DNA of 64,000 nt from Propionibacteriaceae bacterium (GTDB taxonomy: Bacteria; Actinomycetota; Actinomycetes; Propionibacteriales; Propionibacteriaceae), in NCBI GenBank assembly GCA_031272505.1, contig JAISTQ010000065.1:1-64000 (forward strand), read 5' to 3'. Shown in pieces: positions 40,859-48,973 of the stretch. Every line of letters starts with the position of its first letter. Positions within the stretch are counted from its first letter, which is position 1. The notes under the pieces were generated by a model, which worked only from the letters and a program-made list of their open reading frames with translations, was not told the origin of the DNA and did not search any database. Position numbers and translations under genes: made by a program.

Positions 40859-42460
40859 ATGGCTGAGTTTTGGCTGCCTGACGTGCGGGTGGCGCGGAAG
40901 TTGTCGAAAGATACCGATGTGCTGGTGTTGGCGTTGGTGGACACGGCTGCGGGTCCCCGGATCGTGGGCCTGCCCGCGGAGGTGGACGACGCCTACAAGA
41001 CGGCCATGGGGGAGACGGTGCAGCAGGCCGCGTTGGCGCTGGGGGCGAAGCCGGAGTTGGGCCACACCGTGGTGTTGAGCGCGCCCGGCAAGCTGCGCAT
41101 CGTGGTGGTCGGGATCGAAGACATTGACGACATCGACTTCTCCGCCCAGGCGGCCACCGGGGCGGCGCTGCGCCGGGTGCTCGGGCTGAAGTCCCGCCGC
41201 TCGCTGCGGGTGGGCATCGCCTTCGCGGAAAACTACGACGTGGTGACGGCGGTGGCGGAGGGGGCGCTGCTGGGCTGCTACCGCTACAAGCCGCCCGCGG
41301 ACAAGCCGCCGATCGCCGAGATTCGGATCATCGCCCCCGACGTCGAGGACGCGGCGCTGGCCTGTGACGCCGCTAAAATCCGCGCCTATGGCGTCTGCCT
41401 GGCGCGGCAGTGGGTGAACACCCCGCCGAATCTGCTCACTCCGGAGATTTTCGCCGAGGAGGTGGCCCGCGAGGCCAAAGCCCGATCCGTCAGCTTCGAA
41501 ATTTGGGACGAGGAACGGCTCGAAGTTGAAGGTTTCGGCGGCATCCTGGCCGTCGGTGGCGGCTCGGACAACCCGCCCCGCCTGGTGCGGTTGCACTACA
41601 ACCCGCAGCCCTCGCTCGGCCTGATTGACGACGCGGGCACGCTTTCCATGCGGCGCACCAAAGCCGATTCCACCGCCAGCTTCCACCTGGCGCTGGTGGG
41701 CAAAGGCATCACCTTTGACGCGGGCGGGTTGAGCCTGAAGAGCTTCGAGAACATGTCCACCATGAAATACGACATGGCTGGGGCAGCCGCGGTGGCGGCG
41801 GCGGTGCTCACCATCGCCGACTACGCCCCGAACGTGGAGGTGACGGGCTGGCTGGCCTTGGCGGAGAACCTGCCCTCGGGCACCGCCTATCGGCCTTCCG
41901 ACGTGATCACCATGTACAACGGGGTCACCGTCGAGAACGCCAACTCGGATGCCGAGGGTCGGCTGGTGCTGGCCGACGCCATTTCCCGCGCGGGCGAGGA
42001 GTTGCCGCACCTGATCGTCGACATCGCCACTTTGACGGGCGCCGCCCGGGTGGCCTTGGGGGATCGCACGGCCGCGCTGTTCTCCAACGCCGTCACCACC
42101 TCGCAACTGCTCGACACCGCGGCTTTTGCGGCTGGCGAAGATGTCTGGCAAATGCCGATCACCGAAGAGACCAAGAAGAAGCTGGAATCGAAGGTCGCCG
42201 ATCTGAAGTCGTCCGGTGACCGCTACGGCGGCGCGGTGACGGCGGCCGCCTTCTTGCGGGAGTTCGTCCCCGAGTACACCATGTGGGCGCACCTGGACAT
42301 CGCCGGCCCCGCTTTCAACCGCGGCGAGCCGTACGAGCATATTCCTTCCGACGCCACCGGTTTCGGGGTGTTGACGCTGGTGAACCTGGCCTTGATCATC
42401 GCCGCTTTCGATGACGACATATTCGACGGCGAGCTCTATGAGGCGGACGAAGATGATTGA
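40859..42460 (+). CDS. pepA: Cytosolic (leucyl) aminopeptidase, M17 family
   Basis: A 533-residue metallo-aminopeptidase. The N-terminal macro-like domain is followed by the catalytic domain: LVGKGITFDAGGLSLK (metal Lys and Asp), MKYDMAGAAAV, ENLPSGTAYRPSDV, and NANSDAEGRLVLADA, the M17 signature in which the usual NTDAEGRL is NSDAEGRL. GEPYEHIPSDATGFGV closes the domain, and a very acidic tail ends the protein. I chose the ATG at 40859, which has GAGAGG seven bases upstream. It overlaps the next gene by eight bases. Confidence 0.93.
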   Translation: MAEFWLPDVRVARKLSKDTDVLVLALVDTAAGPRIVGLPAEVDDAYKTAMGETVQQAALALGAKPELGHTVVLSAPGKLRIVVVGIEDIDDIDFSAQAATGAALRRVLGLKSRRSLRVGIAFAENYDVVTAVAEGALLGCYRYKPPADKPPIAEIRIIAPDVEDAALACDAAKIRAYGVCLARQWVNTPPNLLTPEIFAEEVAREAKARSVSFEIWDEERLEVEGFGGILAVGGGSDNPPRLVRLHYNPQPSLGLIDDAGTLSMRRTKADSTASFHLALVGKGITFDAGGLSLKSFENMSTMKYDMAGAAAVAAAVLTIADYAPNVEVTGWLALAENLPSGTAYRPSDVITMYNGVTVENANSDAEGRLVLADAISRAGEELPHLIVDIATLTGAARVALGDRTAALFSNAVTTSQLLDTAAFAAGEDVWQMPITEETKKKLESKVADLKSSGDRYGGAVTAAAFLREFVPEYTMWAHLDIAGPAFNRGEPYEHIPSDATGFGVLTLVNLALIIAAFDDDIFDGELYEADEDD

Positions 42461-44033
42461 GCACGCCCAAGATGTGGTGATCATCGGCGCCGGGGCCGCC
42501 GGGCTGCTGGCTGCGGTGGCCGCGAAACGGATGGGCTATTCTGTGCTGGTGCTGGAGAGCAGCGCGCTGGTGGGCGGGGACACCGCCTTGGCCACCGGAC
42601 AGCTTTGGCTCCCCGCCACCCATCTGGGGGCGGCGGCGGGCGTCATCGACTCCGAGCCCGAGGCCTTGGCCTATCTGAACCAAATCTTGGGGGAGGAAAC
42701 CACCGCGTCGACTGCGGCGCGGCGGCAGGCTTTCGTCAACGTGGCCCCGAAACTGGCCAATTGGCTGGCCAACTCCAATCTGCCGCTGGTGGTGTGCCAC
42801 GGCGTCCCCGATTACCATCCGGCCTCGGTGGGCGGGTTGCCCGAAGGCCGGGTGATCGCCACCACTCCGTCAGATCGGCGGAACCTGGGCGAGTGGGCGG
42901 CGCGGATGCGTTCGAAGAACCCGGTCGCCGAGGCGGGGCAGTTGACCAGCTTCATGTGGCAATTGACGAATTCCGAAGGCCAGGCGGCCACCGGCGGCGA
43001 GGCGTTGGTGGCGGAATTGCTGCGGCGGGCCACCGCCAATGGCGTGGAGATCTGGCTGGAGGCGGAGATTCTGGGCTTTGACGCCGACGCCTCCGGGGTC
43101 TATGGGGTGAAAGTCGCCTGCGACGGCGAGGAAATCGAGGTGAAGGCCCGCACCGGGGTGCTGCTCAGCGCGGGCGGTTTCGCTGGCAACCAGGAGTTGC
43201 GCCAAGAGTTCTTGCCGCTGCCCACCGATGCCCAGTGGTCGCTGATGAGCCAGAACACCGGTAAGCTGCTGAAACTCGCCGCCAACGCCACCGGGGCGGA
43301 TTTCGCGGCGATGTCGGACGCCTGGTGGACGCCGGTGACCCTGATTGGCGGACGGGCGTGGAGCCTGGACGTGGCCCGCAAGGCCCCGCATTCGATCATC
43401 GTGGACCAGGCCGGGGATCGTTTCTTTGACGAGGCCGCCCCGCCGTCCCAGATCGTCAAGCATCTGTACAGCCACTCGCGCGGGGTGAAAACCGTCCCGT
43501 CATTCATGATCATGGACAACCGACACCACAAATCCGTGTCGATCGGCCCCTGGAATGCCAGCACCCTGCCGGGTGAGATCTCGGAGCCCGGCGAGATCAT
43601 CCGAGCCAACACGCTGAACGATCTGGCTGTGGCGCTCGGCATTGACCGGGCGGGATTGATTGGCACCATTGTCCGTTTCAATGGATTTGCGCATAAAGGC
43701 GAGGACACCGATTTCCATCGCGGTGAATCCGTTTGGGATCGCTATGCGCTTTCGAGTTCGAAAAAGCCCACTTCACTAGGGAAAATAGACAAAAAGCCGT
43801 TCTGGGCGGTAAAGGTCTATCCGGGTGACGAGGGCACCAAGGGTGGGCTGCGGGTTGACGAGCATTCCCAGGTGTTGCGTCCGGACGGCACCGCGATTCC
43901 GGGCTTCTATGCCTGTGGAGGCGCGGCCGCCTCGATCATGAAAGGCACTTCGCCAGGGCCTGGCGCCGCCCTCTCCGAAGCGCTGATTCAAGCATTTGTG
44001 GCAGTCATCAGCATGGACGGTAAAGCCGAATGA
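42453..44033 (+). CDS. FAD-dependent dehydrogenase/reductase (fumarate reductase / KstD-like)
   Basis: A 526-residue flavoprotein. The N-terminal dinucleotide fold reads VVIIGAGAAGLLAAVAAKR, and GGDTALATGQLWLP follows. The fold closes at the C-terminus with AIPGFYACGGAAASIMKGTS and GPGAALSEAL. This is the layout of the fumarate reductase/3-ketosteroid dehydrogenase group; the substrate cannot be deduced. No electron-transfer partner is adjacent. It is translationally coupled to pepA (ATG at 42453 inside the pepA end). It takes the position held by other genes in the mycobacterial version of this block, so it may be a lineage-specific addition. Confidence 0.8.
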   Translation: MIEHAQDVVIIGAGAAGLLAAVAAKRMGYSVLVLESSALVGGDTALATGQLWLPATHLGAAAGVIDSEPEALAYLNQILGEETTASTAARRQAFVNVAPKLANWLANSNLPLVVCHGVPDYHPASVGGLPEGRVIATTPSDRRNLGEWAARMRSKNPVAEAGQLTSFMWQLTNSEGQAATGGEALVAELLRRATANGVEIWLEAEILGFDADASGVYGVKVACDGEEIEVKARTGVLLSAGGFAGNQELRQEFLPLPTDAQWSLMSQNTGKLLKLAANATGADFAAMSDAWWTPVTLIGGRAWSLDVARKAPHSIIVDQAGDRFFDEAAPPSQIVKHLYSHSRGVKTVPSFMIMDNRHHKSVSIGPWNASTLPGEISEPGEIIRANTLNDLAVALGIDRAGLIGTIVRFNGFAHKGEDTDFHRGESVWDRYALSSSKKPTSLGKIDKKPFWAVKVYPGDEGTKGGLRVDEHSQVLRPDGTAIPGFYACGGAAASIMKGTSPGPGAALSEALIQAFVAVISMDGKAE

Positions 44034-44092
44034 ACCGGGTTTTCACGGAATAGTTCACTAAGCTGTGTTGGGAGTGTAGTTAAAGGAGAAGT

Positions 44093-46639
44093 ATGTCGAC
44101 GTCAGTGTCGTTGCCAGCGCTCGGTGAAAGTGTCACCGAGGGCACTGTCTCGCGCTGGTTGAAGAAAGTGGGGGAGCAGATCGCCGAGGACGAGCCGCTG
44201 GTCGAGGTGTCTACCGACAAGATCGACACCGAGATCGTCTCGCCAGTCACCGGCATCGTGCAGCAGATCCTCATCCCGGAGGACACCACCGTGGCCATCG
44301 GCACCGTGCTCGCCGTCATTGGAGAGCCGGTCGCGGCCGCCAGCCCGACGTTCGCCCCCGCCCCAACCCCAGCACCTGCCCCAGCCCCAGCCCCGGCGCC
44401 CGCCGCCGCCCCGGCACCTGCCCCAGCCCCGGCGCCCGCCGCCGCCCCGGCTCCTGCCCCAGCCCCGGCACCCGCGCCCGTATACACCCCGCCCCCGGCC
44501 TACGCTCCGCCGCCTACTTCCACCTCCGACGTGCTGGCCCGCCTGGACGCCGCGATCCAGGGGCTCAGCCTTCCCGTCGATCAGTTGGAGCCGCCGTCGT
44601 GGAGCCGCCCGAGCACCCCGCCGGTCATCCCCGAGCCCGAGCCGTGGCAGTTGCCCACTCCCACCCCGGAGCCCCCGTCCTGGTTGACGCCGCCGCCCAC
44701 CTTTGACACGCCGTTGGATTTCTCGTCCCCGACGCCGCCGCCCGCGCCCGCCGCGCCCGCCTACGAGCCGCCCGCTCCCAGCGTCCCCGCGTATGAGCCG
44801 CCCGCCGCGCCCGTCACCCCGGCCTACGAGCCGCCGCCCGCCCCGAAGCCCGCGATGCGCTCTTGGTCGATCCAGATCCCCAAGCATTTTGACGAAGAGT
44901 CGGTCTACACCACCGGTCAGGTTCCGGTGGTGCGTCCGGGCCAGCCGTGGGCCACTCCGGAGCCCGAGCCAGTGGCTCCCGTACCCGAACCGGTGGCTCC
45001 CGCGCCTGAGCCGGTGGCACTGGCCCCGGAACCGCCCGCGCCAGTAGCCCCCGCCCCCGCACCTGTAGCCCCCGCCCCCGAGCCGGTGGCCCCACCGGCC
45101 CCCATCCCGGCACCCGCCCCCGCGCCCGTCGCCCCGGAACCGGTCGCCGTCGCCCCGGAACCAGTCGCCCCCGCCCCCGCGCCCGTCATCGAAGCGCCCG
45201 ATGCGCCGCTGTTCGACGTCGAGATTCGGCTGCCGTTGTTGGGCGAGTCGGTCTCCGAGGGATTGGTCTCCCGGTGGTTGAAACACACCGGAGACGCGGT
45301 GGCCGTGGACGAGCCGCTGGTGGAGATCTCCACCGACAAGGTGGACACTGAGATCCCCTCGCCGGTGGCGGGTACCCTGAAAGAGATTCTGATCCCCGAA
45401 GACGCCACTGCGGCAGTCGGCGCGGTGATCGCCATCATCGCCAGTCGCGAGCCCGCCGCTGCGGCTCCTGTTCCCCCGGCTCCGGTTCCCCCGGCACCCG
45501 CGCCGGTGGCTTTGGCTCCGGAACCGGTCATCCCGGCTCCGGAACCAGTCGCTCCCGCACCCGAGCCAGTCGCCGTGGCACCGGAACCAGTCGCCGTGGC
45601 ACCCGAGCCCGTCCCACCCGCACCCGAGCCCGTCGCCCCCGCACCCGTGGAGCCGCCCGCCAAGCCCAACGAGCTGGTCGAGAAGCTCACCGCTGGCGCC
45701 TACATCCCGCCCGCGGTGCGCAAGCTGGCCACTGACGCCGGGCTGGACATCTCCACCGTCACCGGCACCGGAGTGGGCGGTCGCATCCGCAAACAGGACG
45801 TGCTCGCCGCCATCGAAGCCGCCGGGTTGAGCCTCCCCGAGCCCGCCAAGGTCGAGCCGGCCGGGCCGTCCACCATCAAGCCAGTCTGGATTCCAGAGCA
45901 GCCGGTGGGCCGCTCCGACGCGGGTGACAAGCGCGGCCTCACCGAGCCGGTCACTTCGCTGCAGGCTTCCGCCGCCCGGCTGGTCGTCGAATCGCTGCAC
46001 AATTCGGCGCAGTTGACGGCCACCGTGGAAGTGGACGTCACCGCCGTCTCCAAGTTGATCGAGCGGGCCCGCAGCGACGTCTTCAGCCCGCAGTTGACGC
46101 ACCTGCCGTACATCTTGAAGGTGGTGGCCGAGGCGTTGCAGCAGGCGCCGAAGCTGAACGCCACCTTCGACGCGGCCGCGGGCACCGTCACCTACGCGCA
46201 GTCCGAAGACATCGGCATCACCATGTCCACCGCCGAAGGCCCGCTGGTTCCGGTCGTCAAGAACGCCGCCGCGCTTTCGGTGGCCAAGTTGGCCGCGAAG
46301 CTGAACGAGTTGCAGGCGAAAGTCGAATCCGGCAGTTTCGGCCCCGAGGATCTCGCCGGCGGCACTTTCACCGTCTCGGATTATGGCGGCACCGGCGCGC
46401 TGTTCGACACCCCGATCATCACGTTGCCGCAGGTGGCCGCGCTGGGCATCGGCTCCATCGTGCGCCGCCCGGTGGTGGTGAACGACGTGTTCGCCGGGGA
46501 GAGCATCGCGATCCGCGACATGGTCTATCTTTCCCTGACGTATGACAATCGGCTGGTAGAAGTCGCTGACGCTACCAACTTCCTCAGCCTGGTGAAGTCC
46601 GCGCTGCAGGCTGGGGAGCAGACCCCCGGCTTGGCATGA
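44093..46639 (+). CDS. 2-oxoacid dehydrogenase E2 with two lipoyl domains and degenerate catalytic site
   Basis: An 848-residue modular protein. Lipoyl domain 1 (about 1-76) has STDKIDTE with Lys43; lipoyl domain 2 (about 378-450) has STDKVDTE. Between them lies a linker of about 300 residues made of Pro/Ala repeats (APAPAPAP, PEPVAPAPEPVA), with a second such linker at about 455-525. The E3-binding domain (about 525-582) reads PPAVRKLATDAGLDISTVTG. The acyltransferase domain (about 620-848) ends YLSLTYDNRLVEVADATNFL. In active E2 enzymes this is YDHRLxDG, so the catalytic His is Asn819 and Asp-Gly is Glu823-Val824. Lipoylation and E3 binding should work while acyl transfer probably does not. 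A strong AAAGGAG precedes the ATG; lipB overlaps the stop. Confidence 0.9.
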   Translation: MSTSVSLPALGESVTEGTVSRWLKKVGEQIAEDEPLVEVSTDKIDTEIVSPVTGIVQQILIPEDTTVAIGTVLAVIGEPVAAASPTFAPAPTPAPAPAPAPAPAAAPAPAPAPAPAAAPAPAPAPAPAPVYTPPPAYAPPPTSTSDVLARLDAAIQGLSLPVDQLEPPSWSRPSTPPVIPEPEPWQLPTPTPEPPSWLTPPPTFDTPLDFSSPTPPPAPAAPAYEPPAPSVPAYEPPAAPVTPAYEPPPAPKPAMRSWSIQIPKHFDEESVYTTGQVPVVRPGQPWATPEPEPVAPVPEPVAPAPEPVALAPEPPAPVAPAPAPVAPAPEPVAPPAPIPAPAPAPVAPEPVAVAPEPVAPAPAPVIEAPDAPLFDVEIRLPLLGESVSEGLVSRWLKHTGDAVAVDEPLVEISTDKVDTEIPSPVAGTLKEILIPEDATAAVGAVIAIIASREPAAAAPVPPAPVPPAPAPVALAPEPVIPAPEPVAPAPEPVAVAPEPVAVAPEPVPPAPEPVAPAPVEPPAKPNELVEKLTAGAYIPPAVRKLATDAGLDISTVTGTGVGGRIRKQDVLAAIEAAGLSLPEPAKVEPAGPSTIKPVWIPEQPVGRSDAGDKRGLTEPVTSLQASAARLVVESLHNSAQLTATVEVDVTAVSKLIERARSDVFSPQLTHLPYILKVVAEALQQAPKLNATFDAAAGTVTYAQSEDIGITMSTAEGPLVPVVKNAAALSVAKLAAKLNELQAKVESGSFGPEDLAGGTFTVSDYGGTGALFDTPIITLPQVAALGIGSIVRRPVVVNDVFAGESIAIRDMVYLSLTYDNRLVEVADATNFLSLVKSALQAGEQTPGLA

Positions 46640-47262
46640 TCAGATTCCACTACTTCGGCATTGAAGGCGCACCCGCGCCCTGGCAGAGCATTTGGGAGAA
46701 GCAGCTCCAGTTGCACGCGCTGGTGGCCAGCGGACAGCTCGGCCCGCAAGTCATCTTCGCCGAGCACTCGTCGATCTATACCGCCGGACGGGCCACCCAG
46801 CCCGCAGAGCTGCCCCGGGATGGCAGCCCGGTCGTCCAAGTGAATCGGGGTGGACGGATCACCTGGCATGGGCCCGGGCAGTTGGCCTGCTATCCGATCG
46901 TGAAGCTCACCATCGGCTCGGTGGATTATCTGCGCCTGCTGGAGCAGGTGATCCACCGCTGCCTCGCGGATTGGGGGATCACCTCCGTCAGCCCGCCGAC
47001 GCTCACCGGGGCTTGGGTGCCCGCCACTTCCCGCCGCCCGCTGCGCAAGATCGCCTTCATCGGGGCGCGGGTGGCCCAGCACACCAGCCTGCACGGCTTC
47101 GCCTTGAACGTCTCCAACACCCTGGCGCCTTTCGCGAACATCATCCCCTGCGGCCTGGAAGGGGTGGAGGTCACCTCGATGGCGGCCGAGCTGCCCTACC
47201 CGCCGTCAGTGCTGCGGGTGGCCCACACTTTCGAGCGGCATTTGGAAGACGTCTTCTGCTGA
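46636..47262 (+). CDS. lipB: Octanoyltransferase LipB
   Basis: A 208-residue enzyme that moves octanoate from acyl carrier protein to lipoyl domains. The active site is intact: VNRGGRITWHGPGQLACYPI, then RKIAFIGARVAQHTSLHGFA with the catalytic Lys, and NIIPCGLEGVEVTS with the catalytic Cys. The ATG overlaps the E2 stop (ATGA), linking cofactor supply to its main substrate. LipA follows after 13 bp. Confidence 0.93.
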   Translation: MIRFHYFGIEGAPAPWQSIWEKQLQLHALVASGQLGPQVIFAEHSSIYTAGRATQPAELPRDGSPVVQVNRGGRITWHGPGQLACYPIVKLTIGSVDYLRLLEQVIHRCLADWGITSVSPPTLTGAWVPATSRRPLRKIAFIGARVAQHTSLHGFALNVSNTLAPFANIIPCGLEGVEVTSMAAELPYPPSVLRVAHTFERHLEDVFC

Positions 47263-47275
47263 GTAAGGTGTAAGC

Positions 47276-48181
47276 ATGGCTCGGGAGTTGCGGATCGCGG
47301 CGCGCAATGCGCAGACCCCGATCCAAGCCAAGCCTGAGTGGATCAAAGTCCGGGTGAAGTCCAACCCGGAGCACGCCCAGTTGCGGCAATTGGTGGCTGA
47401 CGAGGGGCTGCACACCGTCTGCCAGGAGGCCGGTTGCCCGAACATCTTCGAGTGCTGGGCGGATCGGGAGGCCACCTTCCTGATCGGCGGGGACGCCTGC
47501 ACCCGGCGTTGCGATTTCTGCCAGATCACCTCGGCGAAACCGCCGCGCTACGATACGCAGGAGCCCAGCCGGGTGGCCGCGTCGGCAGCCAAGATGGGGC
47601 TGCGGTTCGTCACCGTTACCGGGGTCTGCCGGGACGATTTGGCGGACGAGGGCGCCTGGCTGTATGCGGAGACCGTCCGCGCCATCCACGCGCTGCCCGA
47701 GCGTCCGGACGTGGAATTGCTGGCCCCGGATTTTTCCGGCAAGCCGGAGTTGTTGGCGCAGGTGTTCGCCGCCCGTCCGGAAGTCTTCGCGCACAACCTG
47801 GAGACGGTGCCCCGCCTCTTCAAGGCCATCCGGCCCGCCTTCCGCTACGAGCGCAGCCTGGACGTGATCTCCGCCGCCGCGACGGCCGGGCTGATCGCCA
47901 AATCGAATCTGATCCTCGGCATGGGCGAGACGGACGCCGAGGTGCGCGAAGCGCTGCAGGACATTTATGACGCCGGAGCCTCGCTCGTCACCATCACCCA
48001 GTATCTGCGGCCCACCGTGGCGCAGTTGCCGGTGGCCCGCTGGGTGCCCCCGGAGCAGTTTGACGAGTTTGCGCGGGCGGCGCAAGAGATCGGTTTTGCG
48101 GGTGTGCTGGCTGGGCCGTTGGTGCGTTCGTCGTATCGGGCGGGTAGGCTATACCGGCAAGCATTAACGAACAAGGAGTGA
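47276..48181 (+). CDS. lipA: Lipoyl synthase LipA
   Basis: A 301-residue radical-SAM enzyme that inserts two sulfurs into the octanoyl chain. The auxiliary cluster motif [16 protein letters not shown] and the radical-SAM motif [10 protein letters not shown] are both complete, and the C-terminal VRSSYRAG carries the Ser ligand of the auxiliary cluster. TAAGGT lies six bases before the ATG, so a separate leaderless transcript is possible in addition to read-through from lipB. DUF4191 follows after 3 bp. Confidence 0.96.
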   Translation: MARELRIAARNAQTPIQAKPEWIKVRVKSNPEHAQLRQLVADEGLHTVCQEAGCPNIFECWADREATFLIGGDACTRRCDFCQITSAKPPRYDTQEPSRVAASAAKMGLRFVTVTGVCRDDLADEGAWLYAETVRAIHALPERPDVELLAPDFSGKPELLAQVFAARPEVFAHNLETVPRLFKAIRPAFRYERSLDVISAAATAGLIAKSNLILGMGETDAEVREALQDIYDAGASLVTITQYLRPTVAQLPVARWVPPEQFDEFARAAQEIGFAGVLAGPLVRSSYRAGRLYRQALTNKE

Positions 48182-48184
48182 ATC

Positions 48185-48970
48185 ATGGCCTCAGAGGCGG
48201 CCAAGGAGTTGGCGCGGAAGCAAAAGGAAGAGTTGAAGGCCGCGAAGCTGGCCAAGAAGAACTCCACCAACCCCAAAGACTGGGGCTGGTTCAAGCAGTT
48301 GCGGGAGACGCGCAAAGCCACCAAGGAGATGGATCCGAAGCTGGATCTGTGGATGCTGGGCGGCTTCTTCGGGGTTTTATTGGTGTTGACGGCGTTGGGC
48401 TGGCTGGTCTTCACGCCCACCTGGTGGCTGTGGATGGCGCTCGGCGTGATGGGCGGCCTGGTGGCGGCGATGTACATGCTGATCTTTCGCTCGAAGCGGG
48501 CCACCTACAAGAAGTATGAGGGGCAGCCCGGCTCGGCCGAGGTGGCCTTCAACATGCTGAAGAAGAAGAAGTACGCCTATGCCACCGCGATCGCGTTCAA
48601 CAAGCAGTTGGACGTGGTACACCGGGTGGTCGGCCCGGCGGGCATCCTGCTGGTCGGCGAGGGCACCGGGGCGCGGCTGAAGGCGCTGATGGCCGCCGAG
48701 CAGCGCAAGCACGAGCAGGTCGCCTACGGGGTATCGGTGCGGCAGGTGGTGATCGGCAACGGCGCCGGGCAGGTGCCGCTGAACAAGCTGGAGAAGTACA
48801 TCAAGAAGCTGGGCAAGGGCGAGCCTGATTTCAAGAAGCTCACCAAGGGCCAGTTGCGCGAGGTGAAAGCGCGGCTGAAGGCGCTGGATGCGATGCGCTC
48901 GAACCTGCCGCTCCCGAAGGGCCCGATGCCGCAGTCCAAGAGCGTCGGAAGGGCGCTGCGCGGGCGCTAA
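48185..48970 (+). CDS. DUF4191 membrane protein
   Basis: A 261-residue protein of an actinobacterial family always found after lipA. The N-terminus is Lys/Ala/Glu-rich (about 1-50). Two membrane helices span about 60-78 and 82-105, with the GFFGVLLVLTALGWLVF stretch. The C-terminal cytosolic domain has HRVVGPAGILLVGEG and a Lys-rich end. Its function is unknown. AAGGAG lies six bases before the ATG. Confidence 0.85.
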   Translation: MASEAAKELARKQKEELKAAKLAKKNSTNPKDWGWFKQLRETRKATKEMDPKLDLWMLGGFFGVLLVLTALGWLVFTPTWWLWMALGVMGGLVAAMYMLIFRSKRATYKKYEGQPGSAEVAFNMLKKKKYAYATAIAFNKQLDVVHRVVGPAGILLVGEGTGARLKALMAAEQRKHEQVAYGVSVRQVVIGNGAGQVPLNKLEKYIKKLGKGEPDFKKLTKGQLREVKARLKALDAMRSNLPLPKGPMPQSKSVGRALRGR

Positions 48971-48973
48971 CTA

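Noticed and set aside
45000..45670. CRISPR-like or tandem-repeat array
   Set aside because: The short repeats are in-frame codons for Pro/Ala/Glu/Val inside the E2 linker, without regular unique spacers. No CRISPR array was seen anywhere in the window.
44102..46102. Very long Gly/Arg-rich minus-strand frame opposite the E2
   Set aside because: It is produced by the Pro/Ala repeat codons read backwards. The E2 domains on the plus strand are unambiguous.
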